This document shows positions 43,958 through 51,986 of a stretch of 64,000 bases of DNA, piece by piece (position 1 is the first letter of the stretch; the number at the start of each line of letters is the position of its first letter). The notes under the pieces were generated by a model. It had not been told where the DNA came from. It did no database searches and saw nothing but the letters and a program-made list of their open reading frames with translations. The translations under genes were made by a program, and so were the position numbers. The stretch is taken from positions 1,231,001-1,295,000 of the forward strand of contig NZ_CP073653.1 in NCBI RefSeq assembly GCF_018223745.1, written 5' to 3'. This DNA comes from Clostridium beijerinckii (GTDB lineage Bacteria > Bacillota > Clostridia > Clostridiales > Clostridiaceae).

Positions 43958-44656
43958 ATGAACGAAGAAAACATAAGAATTGAGGAGTCCATTAGGATCG
44001 AAGAAATAATAAATATATTATTAAAAAGATGGAAGATGATACTTTCAATAACTTTACTTGCAACATTAACGGCCGGAATTGTTAGTTTTTTTGTAATTGC
44101 ACCAAAGTATGAAGCAAGCACAAAAGTATTTATAGGTAAAGAAAAGACAGATAGCAAGGATCAAAATTATAATAATAGTGATATTCAGATGTATCAGCAA
44201 TTATTAAAAACTTATGCAGAAGTTATAAAGACTAATGCTCTCGTTGAAAAAGCTATTAATGCTGGAGATTTTGATTTAAAGGCAAAAGATGTACTTAAGG
44301 ATTTAACTGTTACACCAGCAGCCAATACTCAGATTTTAGAAATAACATACATAAGCAAGGATAGAAATTTAAGTAAAGAAGTATTAGATTCTATAACGAA
44401 TCAGTTTATAAAGACATCTACAGATCTTATACCAAATGGTAATGTTAAAATAGTAGAGCCAGCAGAATTGCCTGAAAATCCGGCTAGCCCTAATAAGAAA
44501 TTAAATATTGCTATTGCATTTTTACTTGGACTTATGATCAGTGTTGGATTATCATTTTTATTAGAATTCTTGGATAGTACTTTTAAAAGCAAAGAACAAT
44601 TAGAACAAATATTAGGAGTTCCTGTTATTGGTGCAATTCCTGAGGATTTGGAATAG
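43958..44656 (+). CDS. Wzz-type chain-length determinant / kinase activator
   Basis: 232 residues. Cytoplasmic N-terminus, a membrane helix at about 33-54 (MILSITLLATLTAGIVSFFV), an extracellular coiled domain, and a second helix at about 186-208. The proline-containing PAELPENPASPNKKL just before the second helix is the conserved Wzz/YveK motif. The C-terminus GVPVIGAIPEDLE is the segment that activates the partner tyrosine kinase encoded next. Controls polysaccharide length. Confidence 0.92.
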   Translation: MNEENIRIEESIRIEEIINILLKRWKMILSITLLATLTAGIVSFFVIAPKYEASTKVFIGKEKTDSKDQNYNNSDIQMYQQLLKTYAEVIKTNALVEKAINAGDFDLKAKDVLKDLTVTPAANTQILEITYISKDRNLSKEVLDSITNQFIKTSTDLIPNGNVKIVEPAELPENPASPNKKLNIAIAFLLGLMISVGLSFLLEFLDSTFKSKEQLEQILGVPVIGAIPEDLE

Positions 44657-44667
44657 GGGGATAAAAG

Positions 44668-45384
44668 ATGTTTTCAGCAAAAAAATTACATAAAGCAGTA
44701 GCTAATCAAGACTATAGAGGCTTTGTAGTTGAAAAAAAGCCAAAGTCAATAGTATCAGAAGCTTATAGAACATTAAGAACAAATATTCAGTATTCATCTT
44801 TCGATAAGACAATTAAAAGTATTGTAGTTACTAGTGCGGAAGCAGCAGAAGGGAAATCTACTGTATCAGGTAATCTTGCATTATCTTTTGCTCAAAATGA
44901 GAAGAGAGTTATAATAGTTGATTGTGACTTAAGAAAACCTTCAGTTCATAAAAATTTTAAATTATCGAACTTAAGTGGATTATCAGAAGTTCTTATAGGA
45001 AAAGAAGATTTAGATAATGTAATACAAAGTCGTAACGAAAACCTTGATATACTAACATCTGGCAAGATTCCGCCTAATCCATCGGAAATGTTATCTTCAA
45101 CTGCCATGACTAATTTGATACAAAAATTAGGAGAAAAATACGATATGGTAATTTTAGATAGTGCTCCACTTCAAGCTGTTACAGATGCTCAAATTCTTTC
45201 TACAAAGGTAGATGGAACTATACTTGTTGTAAGAGCACAAAGAACAAACAGAGAATCGGTAATTGATGCTAAAAATTCATTAACTAAAGTTGGAGCTAAT
45301 ATATTAGGTACTGTACTTCATGCAGTAGAAAATACTAGGGGTAAATACTACTACTATTATGGAAGCAGTGAAGAAGGTAAATAA
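44668..45384 (+). CDS. Bacterial tyrosine kinase (CpsD/CapB type)
   Basis: 238 residues. Walker A TSAEAAEGKSTVS with Lys63, Walker A' VIIVDCDLRKP with Asp85 and Asp87, and Walker B VILDSAPLQ. The C-terminus has a cluster of five tyrosines (about residues 227-231, RGKYYYYYGSSEE), the autophosphorylation tail. The separate kinase and Wzz genes are the normal Gram-positive arrangement. It regulates capsule export together with the phosphatase at 46331. Confidence 0.94.
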   Translation: MFSAKKLHKAVANQDYRGFVVEKKPKSIVSEAYRTLRTNIQYSSFDKTIKSIVVTSAEAAEGKSTVSGNLALSFAQNEKRVIIVDCDLRKPSVHKNFKLSNLSGLSEVLIGKEDLDNVIQSRNENLDILTSGKIPPNPSEMLSSTAMTNLIQKLGEKYDMVILDSAPLQAVTDAQILSTKVDGTILVVRAQRTNRESVIDAKNSLTKVGANILGTVLHAVENTRGKYYYYYGSSEEGK

Positions 45385-45392
45385 AGTAATAT

Positions 45393-45605
45393 AGATTTAC
45401 ATAATGATCTACCGAAAGTAGAAACATTGTTATTTCACAGGACTATGAAAATTTCGCTGAAAGTGCTAAATTGCAGGTTGCATCACTACTGCTTGCTCCC
45501 AATTTCATTGTGACAAGCAGTAGCTGAACAACCTACAATCAAGCACTTTTAACAGCTTATTTTCAAATGCCTGCTGCATAAAAATGTTTCTACTTTCTAG
45601 TGAGA
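45393..45605. repeat. Family A element A12
   Basis: Near copy of A6: CTACCGAAAGTAGAAACATTGTT at the left and AAAAATGTTTCTACTTTCTAG at the right. The inner arms are GCAGGTTGCATCACTACTGCTTG and CAAGCAGTAGCTGAACAACCT. Relative to A6 (CTAATGCTTG/CAAGCATTAG) both arms changed together (CTACTGCTTG/CAAGCAGTAG). Confidence 0.8.
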
Positions 45606-45639
45606 ATTCTATATGTAATATAAATTAGTTTTGTGAGTA

Positions 45640-45930
45640 TATTTACCGAAAGAAGCGGAACTGTGTTGTTTTGATATGCTAGAGAATAGGATTGTGGATT
45701 TCTAACAGTAGAAGTTGTACCAATTTCTGCATGCTCCTGCGATAAGTTTCTGAAAAAAGGAAACTCGACTCACATACGTTCGCTGAGGAAGTTCGAGAAT
45801 CCAAATATAAAATTTGGACTCTCACTTCAAATTGAACAACTTCTACTGAAGAAATACCTACAGCTGAATTCTTAATGAAACACTACACAAAGGAGTACCT
45901 CTTCTTTCTGGTATAGAGTATATTCAGGCA
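45640..45930. repeat. Family A element A13 with nested family B palindrome
   Basis: The arms AACAGTAGAAGTTGTACCAATTT and AAATTGAACAACTTCTACTGAAGAAAT pair. The loop holds a complete family B unit at 45756-45827. Outer sequence TACCGAAAGAAG matches the right end ACCTCTTCTTTCTGGTAT. Confidence 0.8.
45756..45827. repeat. Family B palindrome copy 3, inside an A element
   Basis: GGAAACTCGACTCACATACG...TCTCACTT, same plan as 5187-5256. The hairpin is CCAAATATAAAATTTGG, with both arms changed relative to the first copy. Confidence 0.8.
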
Positions 45931-46330
45931 TAGATATAGTTTGGAATATGGATATCTAATTGGACGGATATAGATAAATAATTATAATTTCTAGTAAAGA
46001 CATGAATTCAAAGTTCTAGCAGATTTGTCTATCTAATAAGTAGAGGTTTAAATTGGATATATAATTACAGTTTAGCCTCTAATGTAACACTTCCACAAAA
46101 GCAAGACCTTTATTTCTAGTATAGAATATATTCAGGCATAGATATGGTTTGGAATATGGATATTTACTTGAAACAGATATAGATAAAAAATATAATTTCT
46201 AGCGAATTTGTTTATCTAATAAGTCGAAGATTTAAATTGCGTATCTATGAAAATTAGTTTTGTGAGTATATTTACGGAAAGAAGAGGGAAACTTTTACTG
46301 ATTTTTTTATTTTAGAGGAGAGGGATAGTT

Positions 46331-47095
46331 ATGATAGTTGATATTCATTCACATATAATACCTGGGATTGATGATGGGTCTAAGGATATGGAAATGACTT
46401 TGGAGATGCTTAGAAATGCTGAAAAAGATGGTGTTAAAGAGATTGTGGCTACTCCTCATTATTTGCTTGAGTATGGAGAAGCTACAATTGATGAAGTTAA
46501 GAATTATGTGAAGGAAATTAATAATATTTTAGTAAAAGAGAACATAGATATAAAGATATATAGTGGTCAGGAAGTTTATTATACTGAAAAGATGATAGAA
46601 TATTATATGCAAGGGAATATTGGAACTATAAATGATTCTAGATATATGCTTATTGAATTTCCGATGAGAAAGTTTGATGAAAGTATATTCGATACTCTTT
46701 ATGAACTTCAAGTGAGAAATATAGTGCCAGTAATCGCTCATCCAGAAAGATATATTCCTATTATAGAAGATCCTAAGAATATTAATAAGTTTATTAATGA
46801 AGGTTATTTGTTCCAAGTAAATGCTGGAAGTATAGATGGAAGATTTGGAGAAAAAGTTCAAAGGACAGCTAATGCACTCCTAAATAATGGTATATATAAC
46901 TTTATAGGGTCAGATGCTCATAATATTAATAGAAGAAATACTGGTCTTAGTAAGGCTTTGGATTTAATAAATAAAAGTGAAATTAAGGATGTATTTAAAG
47001 ATAGTTCTGAAAAAATGTTAAATAATGGGGAGATAAAGTTTTCAGGAGAGAAAATCAAAGAAAAAAAATCGATATTTTGGTTTTTAAAAAGATAA
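46331..47095 (+). CDS. PHP-type tyrosine-protein phosphatase (CpsB/CapC type)
   Basis: 254 residues. The N-terminal metal motif DIHSHIIPGIDDGSKD is diagnostic of the manganese-dependent phosphatases that dephosphorylate the capsule tyrosine kinase. Further metal ligands lie in ATPHYL, VIAHPERY and FIGSDAHN. The C-terminus is basic. Separated from the kinase by a repeat-filled spacer, so it may have its own promoter. Confidence 0.92.
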   Translation: MIVDIHSHIIPGIDDGSKDMEMTLEMLRNAEKDGVKEIVATPHYLLEYGEATIDEVKNYVKEINNILVKENIDIKIYSGQEVYYTEKMIEYYMQGNIGTINDSRYMLIEFPMRKFDESIFDTLYELQVRNIVPVIAHPERYIPIIEDPKNINKFINEGYLFQVNAGSIDGRFGEKVQRTANALLNNGIYNFIGSDAHNINRRNTGLSKALDLINKSEIKDVFKDSSEKMLNNGEIKFSGEKIKEKKSIFWFLKR

Positions 47096-47179
47096 GCCCG
47101 TTAATTAGATGTCTAACTATGGAAGAAATTTCATGGGATGGATTGTCGAATCAATATTAACAAATTATTAATTATGTGG

Positions 47180-47185
47180 TATAAT
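47180..47185 (+). promoter_or_regulatory. -10 box of the second family E RNA
   Basis: TATAAT, preceded by TGTGG, puts the transcript start near 47191, at the first conserved bases of the RNA element. Confidence 0.55.
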
Positions 47186-47187
47186 CT

Positions 47188-47286
47188 GAGACAGAGATGC
47201 GTTGAACCATATATTTATTTGGGCACTTTATATATGGTAAGTTATTAGTGCAACCGGCTTTAATTTAAGTTAAAGGTGGTTGTTTT
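47188..47286 (+). ncRNA. Family E pseudoknot RNA with terminator, copy 2
   Basis: CCATATAT (47207-47214) pairs with ATATATGG (47230-47237), and GCACT (47223-47227) with AGTGC (47247-47251), giving the same interleaved fold as at 13303. Stem 1 differs from copy 1 on both arms. An imperfect 11-bp hairpin AACCGGCTTTA/TAAAGGTGGTT with six T follows. It stands 60 bases before the initiating sugar transferase, so here it could act as an attenuating leader. Confidence 0.72.
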
Positions 47287-47346
47287 TTATGAATGAACAA
47301 GGGGAAGTTTATTTTGCTAAAAATGATAAGGTTTAGGGGGAGTAGT

Positions 47347-48018
47347 ATGCAGCAGTTAGAATTTAACAGTGAGGAAGTTTTGTTTAAAGAACAACTGGAA
47401 ACGGAAGACAGCAGAATAGGATATTGTTTTTTAAAGAGAACTATGGATGTGGTTTGTTCATCTATTGGACTTATAATTTTAAGCCCAATATTTTTAGTTA
47501 CAGCTATTTTAATCAGATTAGAATCTGAAGGAAACTCAATCTTTTCACAAGAGAGGGTCGGAAGAAATGGGAAAAAATTTAGAATGTATAAATTTAGATC
47601 TATGGTGGTCAATGCGGAAGAACTAAAGGACAAGCTAAGTGCTAAAAATGAAATGGCTGGACCAATGTTTAAAATGAAAGAAGATCCAAGGGTAACTAAA
47701 ATAGGAAGATTCATAAGAAAAACAAGTATAGATGAATTGCCACAATTAGTTAATGTCTTAAAAGGTGAAATGAGCTTGGTTGGACCGAGGCCATCACTTC
47801 CAAAAGAAGTAGTGAAATTTGAAGATTGGATGATGGAAAGATTAATAGTTAAACCAGGACTAACTTGCTACTGGCAAGTGTCTGGAAGAAGCGACATTGG
47901 CTTTGAAGATTGGATGCGATTAGATGTTAAGTATGTTAGAGAGAGGAATACTCTAGTTGACATAAAGCTAGTATTAAAAACATTTGGGGTGTTTTTTGGT
48001 GATGAACATGCAAGATAG
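47347..48018 (+). CDS. Initiating undecaprenyl-phosphate sugar transferase
   Basis: 223 residues from ATG 47347 (GGGGGAG 5 bases upstream); an ATG at 47293 in frame lies inside the RNA terminator and has no ribosome site. One membrane helix (VVCSSIGLIILSPIFLVTAI, about 36-58) and the bacterial sugar-transferase domain: FSQERVGRNGKKFRMYKFRSM, TSIDELPQLVNVLKGEMSLVGPRP and KPGLTCYWQVSGRS. It places the first sugar-phosphate on the lipid carrier, starting each polysaccharide repeat. Confidence 0.94.
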   Translation: MQQLEFNSEEVLFKEQLETEDSRIGYCFLKRTMDVVCSSIGLIILSPIFLVTAILIRLESEGNSIFSQERVGRNGKKFRMYKFRSMVVNAEELKDKLSAKNEMAGPMFKMKEDPRVTKIGRFIRKTSIDELPQLVNVLKGEMSLVGPRPSLPKEVVKFEDWMMERLIVKPGLTCYWQVSGRSDIGFEDWMRLDVKYVRERNTLVDIKLVLKTFGVFFGDEHAR

Positions 48019-48101
48019 GGGAAGTAATATGAAAATAGATGTGATGTAACTTGCGCAGATATTGATAAAATATATGTTGGAAATAGGGGGAGAATAAACT
48101 A

Positions 48102-49148
48102 ATGATTATAACAAAAACGCCTTTTAGAATGTCTTTCTTTGGGGGAGGAACAGATTTTTCTGGATTCTATAATGAACATGGAGGAGCAGTGATTTCTACT
48201 ACATTTGATAAATATTGCTATGTAAATGTCAGACATTTGCCAAGATTTTTCGATTATTCTAATGAACTTTCCTATTCAAGAATAGAGCGTGTAAATTCTA
48301 TAGAAAATATAGAACATCCTGCCATAAGAGAAGCAATGAAATTTTTAGATATGCATGAAATTCGCCTTACTTACGAAGCGGACCTTCCTGCTCGTTCTGG
48401 ATTAGGGACTAGCAGTTCGTTCGCAGTAGGGATGCTAAACGCATTCTATGGACTAAAAGGAAAATATGCAGATAAAAAAAAGCTTGCTGATGAGGCAATA
48501 TATCTAGAAAGAGTGCTATGTCAAGAAAGTGGAGGAATCCAAGATCAAATTGCAGCTTCTTTTGGGGGATTTAATAGAATTGATTTTAGAGCAGATGGAT
48601 ATACAGTGAATCCTATAATTATTTCAGCTGATAAAAAGAGGCACCTGAATGATAATTTGATGCTTTTTTTTACTGGATTCTCAAGATTCTCGTCTGATAT
48701 CTCAAAAATTCAAGAAAGCACAATGAAAGATAAGAGTAAACAATTATTGGAAATGTTAAGCTTGGTTGATGATGCAGAGGAAATTCTGACATCTAAAAGT
48801 GATTTGAATGAATTTGGAAGGCTACTTGATTATACATGGAAATTAAAGCGTGGAATTACTAACAAGATTTCGAATGATTCTATCGATAATCTATATGCAA
48901 AAGCTATAGAAGCAGGAGCAATTGGTGGAAAATTACTTGGAGCTGGAGGAGGAGGATTTTTATTATTTTATGTTGAACAAGATAAGCAGCAAAAAGTTAA
49001 AGATGCTATGAAAGATTTATTGTATGTTCCGTTTGAATTCGAAAATAATGGAACTAGTATCATTCACTATACATCTGAATCATATGTGCTAAAAGAGAAA
49101 ACAATAGATAACTCACAGCAATTTGTGGCAGCGGATTCTAGTTTTTAA
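48102..49148 (+). CDS. hddA: D-glycero-alpha-D-manno-heptose-7-phosphate kinase
   Basis: 348-residue GHMP kinase. The N-terminus MIITKTPFRMSFFGGGTDF and the phosphate loop LPARSGLGTSSSFAVG (about residues 95-110), plus LGAGGGGFLLFY near 285, match the HddA branch. It phosphorylates heptose-7-phosphate at C1 for GDP-heptose. The next two genes supply the isomerase, phosphatase and guanylyltransferase, which supports this call. Confidence 0.85.
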   Translation: MIITKTPFRMSFFGGGTDFSGFYNEHGGAVISTTFDKYCYVNVRHLPRFFDYSNELSYSRIERVNSIENIEHPAIREAMKFLDMHEIRLTYEADLPARSGLGTSSSFAVGMLNAFYGLKGKYADKKKLADEAIYLERVLCQESGGIQDQIAASFGGFNRIDFRADGYTVNPIIISADKKRHLNDNLMLFFTGFSRFSSDISKIQESTMKDKSKQLLEMLSLVDDAEEILTSKSDLNEFGRLLDYTWKLKRGITNKISNDSIDNLYAKAIEAGAIGGKLLGAGGGGFLLFYVEQDKQQKVKDAMKDLLYVPFEFENNGTSIIHYTSESYVLKEKTIDNSQQFVAADSSF

Positions 49149-49197
49149 AGTGAGTTTATTTGAAAATAAATATAAAAGAAATTTGAGGATATGTATT

Positions 49198-50472
49198 ATG
49201 AAAATAGTTATTATGGCTGGAGGGAAAGGAACTAGAATAGCATCAATTAATTCAGAAGTTCCAAAACCTATGATTCCAATTTTAAATAAACCAATTCTTG
49301 AATATCAAATGGAATGTTTTAGAAATCAAGGTTTTACAGATATAATTTTAGTTGTAGGTCATCTTGGAAGTGTAATTAAGGATTACTTTGGGGATGGAAG
49401 TAAGATATCATCAGCTACAGGAAAGTCATTTGGTGTCCATATCAAATACGTAGAAGAAAAAGAGCCACTTGGAACAGCTGGAGCTTTATATTTGTTAAAA
49501 GAAAAGCTTACAGAAGATTTCCTGTTAGTAAATGGAGATATTATTTTTGATGTTGATATAAAGAAATTTTATAAATTTCATAAGGATAAAGGTGGATCGG
49601 CAACTTTATTTACACACCCTAATAACCATCCTTATGATAGTGGAATTATTGTAGCTGATAGCAATGAGAAAGTAATTAATTGGCTTCACAAGGAGGATAA
49701 GAGATTTTGGTACAAGAATCGTGTTAATGCTGGACTTCATATGTTTTCGGTAAATATTCTTAAAACATTTAAAGACTTAAAAAAAATGGATTTGGATAGG
49801 GAAGTATTGAAACCTCTTATTTCATCTGGAGAACTTTTTGTTTATGATTCACCAGAGTATGTGAAAGATATGGGGACTCCAGATAGATTTTATTCTGTAA
49901 TTGAAGACATTAAAACTGGAAAAGTGAAAGGAAAGAACTTATTACATAAACAAAGAGCAGTATTTTTGGATAGGGATGGTACTATAAATAGATATGTGGG
50001 ATTTCTAAAGAATATTGATGATCTTGAGTTGATTGATGGTGTGGACGAGGCTATCAAGAAGATCAATGAAAAAGGATACCTTGCTATTGTGGTTACTAAT
50101 CAGCCTGTAATAGCACGAGGAGAGGTTAGTATTCAGGAGCTTGAAGAAATACATAATAAAATGGAGACACTTCTAGGTGAAAGCGGAGCTTATATAGATG
50201 ATATCTTCTTCTGTCCTCACCATCCAGATAAAGGGTTTGATGGTGAGAAAACTGAATATAAAATTATTTGTGATTGTAGAAAGCCTGAGCCTGGGATGCT
50301 TTTAAGTGCTGCTAAAAAATATAATATTGATCTTTCAAAGTCATGGATGGTTGGAGACAGTGAAAGTGATATGAAGGCAGGTATAAGCGCAGGTTGTAAT
50401 GTTGTTTTAATAGGTAAGAGTGATATTTATACGAATTATGAAACATTAAATAAATTTGTAGATAATATTTAG
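49198..50472 (+). CDS. Fused heptose-1-phosphate guanylyltransferase (HddC-like) and heptose bisphosphate phosphatase (GmhB-like)
   Basis: 424 residues from ATG 49198 (TTGAGGA upstream); a longer frame back to 49123 overlaps the kinase gene. Residues 1-235 are a sugar nucleotidyltransferase: IVIMAGGKGTRIASINSEVPKP, VNGDIIFDVD. Residues about 253-424 are a HAD phosphatase: FLDRDGTINR with the nucleophilic Asp near 257, VVTNQPVIARGE, and the zinc loop CPHHPDKGFDGE/CDCRKPEPG typical of GmhB. One protein thus covers two steps of GDP-D-glycero-alpha-D-manno-heptose synthesis. The order of steps requires the phosphatase after the kinase and before nucleotidyl transfer. Confidence 0.88.
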   Translation: MKIVIMAGGKGTRIASINSEVPKPMIPILNKPILEYQMECFRNQGFTDIILVVGHLGSVIKDYFGDGSKISSATGKSFGVHIKYVEEKEPLGTAGALYLLKEKLTEDFLLVNGDIIFDVDIKKFYKFHKDKGGSATLFTHPNNHPYDSGIIVADSNEKVINWLHKEDKRFWYKNRVNAGLHMFSVNILKTFKDLKKMDLDREVLKPLISSGELFVYDSPEYVKDMGTPDRFYSVIEDIKTGKVKGKNLLHKQRAVFLDRDGTINRYVGFLKNIDDLELIDGVDEAIKKINEKGYLAIVVTNQPVIARGEVSIQELEEIHNKMETLLGESGAYIDDIFFCPHHPDKGFDGEKTEYKIICDCRKPEPGMLLSAAKKYNIDLSKSWMVGDSESDMKAGISAGCNVVLIGKSDIYTNYETLNKFVDNI

Positions 50473-50516
50473 ATCTATATTTCAGAAGTTAAAACGTGAA
50501 ATGAAGGAGATTAATA

Positions 50517-51170
50517 ATGGGAACTTTGGATGATAGATTAACTGGACATATAAAATTGTTAATAAAGAGATATCCAGTATTAGAAATTATTAAGGCTGAA
50601 ATTATTGAAGCATATTGTGCGCTTGAGGAGTTATATAAAAATGGAGGGAAATTACTAATTGCTGGTAATGGTGGAAGTGCAGCTGATGCTGATCATATTG
50701 TTGGTGAATTGATGAAAGGCTTCAAGAAGAAAAGAAAAATTTCTGATGAGTTTTCCAAAAAACTTATAGATATTGACGATGTAATGGGCAAAAAGCTAGC
50801 AGAAAAATTACAAGATGGATTGCCAGCTATTGCCTTAAATAATCACGCGGCGCTTGCAACAGCTTATCTCAATGATGTTGATGGTATTTTATGTTTCGCA
50901 CAACAAGTTAATGGCTATGGGAAAAAAGGAGATGTTTTTTTAGGCATATCTACGTCTGGTAATTCAGAAAATGTTTATTATGCAGCAATTACGGCTAGAG
51001 CTAAAGGAATGAAAGTTATAGGACTTACAGGTAAAGACGGTGGAAAACTTAAAAGTATATCAGATGTATTAATAACGGTACCTGAATATGAAACCTATAT
51101 GATTCAAGAATTACATTTGCCAGTATATCATTGCTTGTGTCTAATGCTCGAAGAAAAATTTTTTGAATAG
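50517..51170 (+). CDS. gmhA: Sedoheptulose-7-phosphate isomerase
   Basis: 217-residue SIS-domain protein. LLIAGNGGSAADADHIVGEL near residue 46 and GISTSGNSENVYYA near residue 143 are the sugar-isomerase motifs of GmhA; FKKKRK and the C-terminal HLPVYHCLCLMLEE are also typical. It makes D-glycero-D-manno-heptose-7-phosphate, the entry point of the pathway completed by the two genes upstream. Confidence 0.92.
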   Translation: MGTLDDRLTGHIKLLIKRYPVLEIIKAEIIEAYCALEELYKNGGKLLIAGNGGSAADADHIVGELMKGFKKKRKISDEFSKKLIDIDDVMGKKLAEKLQDGLPAIALNNHAALATAYLNDVDGILCFAQQVNGYGKKGDVFLGISTSGNSENVYYAAITARAKGMKVIGLTGKDGGKLKSISDVLITVPEYETYMIQELHLPVYHCLCLMLEEKFFE

Positions 51171-51184
51171 GATATTAGGAGAAT

Positions 51185-51931
51185 ATGAATAATAGTAAAA
51201 TTAAATTTTTAAATACGTATGTAAATAACGTATCCATGAAAGAAACTTTAAGTTACATAGAAAATTGCATTAAAGAAGATAGTAAAAAGTCATACATTAT
51301 AGCGGTGAATGTTGACGTAATAATCAAAATAGAAAATGATAGCTATCTAAAGGAAATAGCAGATAATGCTGATATGGTTCTTATGGATGGAAAACCACTT
51401 GTTTGGATATCTAGCTTGTTAAAAACTCCGGTAAAAGAAAAAATATCAGGTTCTGATTTAGTTCCATTAGTTTGTGAAATGGCAGCAAATAAAGGGTATA
51501 CAATGTTTTTTATAGGTGGAAAAGAAGGTATTGCAGACCAAGCTAAAGTTAGACTTGAAAAGCAGTATCCACAAATTAAAATAGTAGGAACGTATGCGCC
51601 AAAATTTGGATTTGAAAAAAGTGAAGAAGAGCTAAATAAAATTAATCGTATGATTTCTGATGTGAAACCAGATATTCTAGTTGTTTGCTTTGGATGTCCT
51701 AAGCAGGAAAAATTTATTTATGAGAACATAGATAAATATGATGCTAAAATTTCAATCTGTGCAGGGGCAACTATTGATTTTCTTGCGGGAAATATTAGTA
51801 GAGCTCCACAATGGATGAGTAATAATGGGTTGGAATGGTTTTATAGATTCATGCAAGAGCCTAAAAGGTTATTTAGACGTTATTTTGTTGACGATACGAA
51901 AATATTTAAACTTATATGGAAATATAGATAA
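51185..51931 (+). CDS. WecG/TagA/CpsF-family glycosyltransferase
   Basis: 248 residues. The GT26 motifs are present: SYIIAVNVDVIIKIENDS, DGKPLVWISSLL, FFIGGKEGIADQA and CFGCPKQEKFI. The C-terminal basic and aromatic stretch (WFYRFMQEPKRLFRRYF) fits membrane attachment. It probably adds the second sugar (N-acetylmannosamine-type chemistry in TagA/WecG) to the lipid-linked primer. Confidence 0.9.
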   Translation: MNNSKIKFLNTYVNNVSMKETLSYIENCIKEDSKKSYIIAVNVDVIIKIENDSYLKEIADNADMVLMDGKPLVWISSLLKTPVKEKISGSDLVPLVCEMAANKGYTMFFIGGKEGIADQAKVRLEKQYPQIKIVGTYAPKFGFEKSEEELNKINRMISDVKPDILVVCFGCPKQEKFIYENIDKYDAKISICAGATIDFLAGNISRAPQWMSNNGLEWFYRFMQEPKRLFRRYFVDDTKIFKLIWKYR

Positions 51932-51986
51932 AGATGGTTAAGATTAAATACAAGTCTTATCATAATAGAAAGATAGAGGTTTTGTG

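Larger units (their letters stand above)
45385..46330. other. 946-bp spacer with several family A elements
   Basis: No gene. An A5/A6-like element (about 45393-45605), an A element with a nested B palindrome (about 45640-45930), and fragments repeating GGATATCTAATTG...CAGATATAGATAAA and CTTTATTTCTAGTATAGAATATATTCAGGCATAGATATGG (about 45900-46200). A GAGGAGAGGG ribosome site precedes the next gene. Confidence 0.75.
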
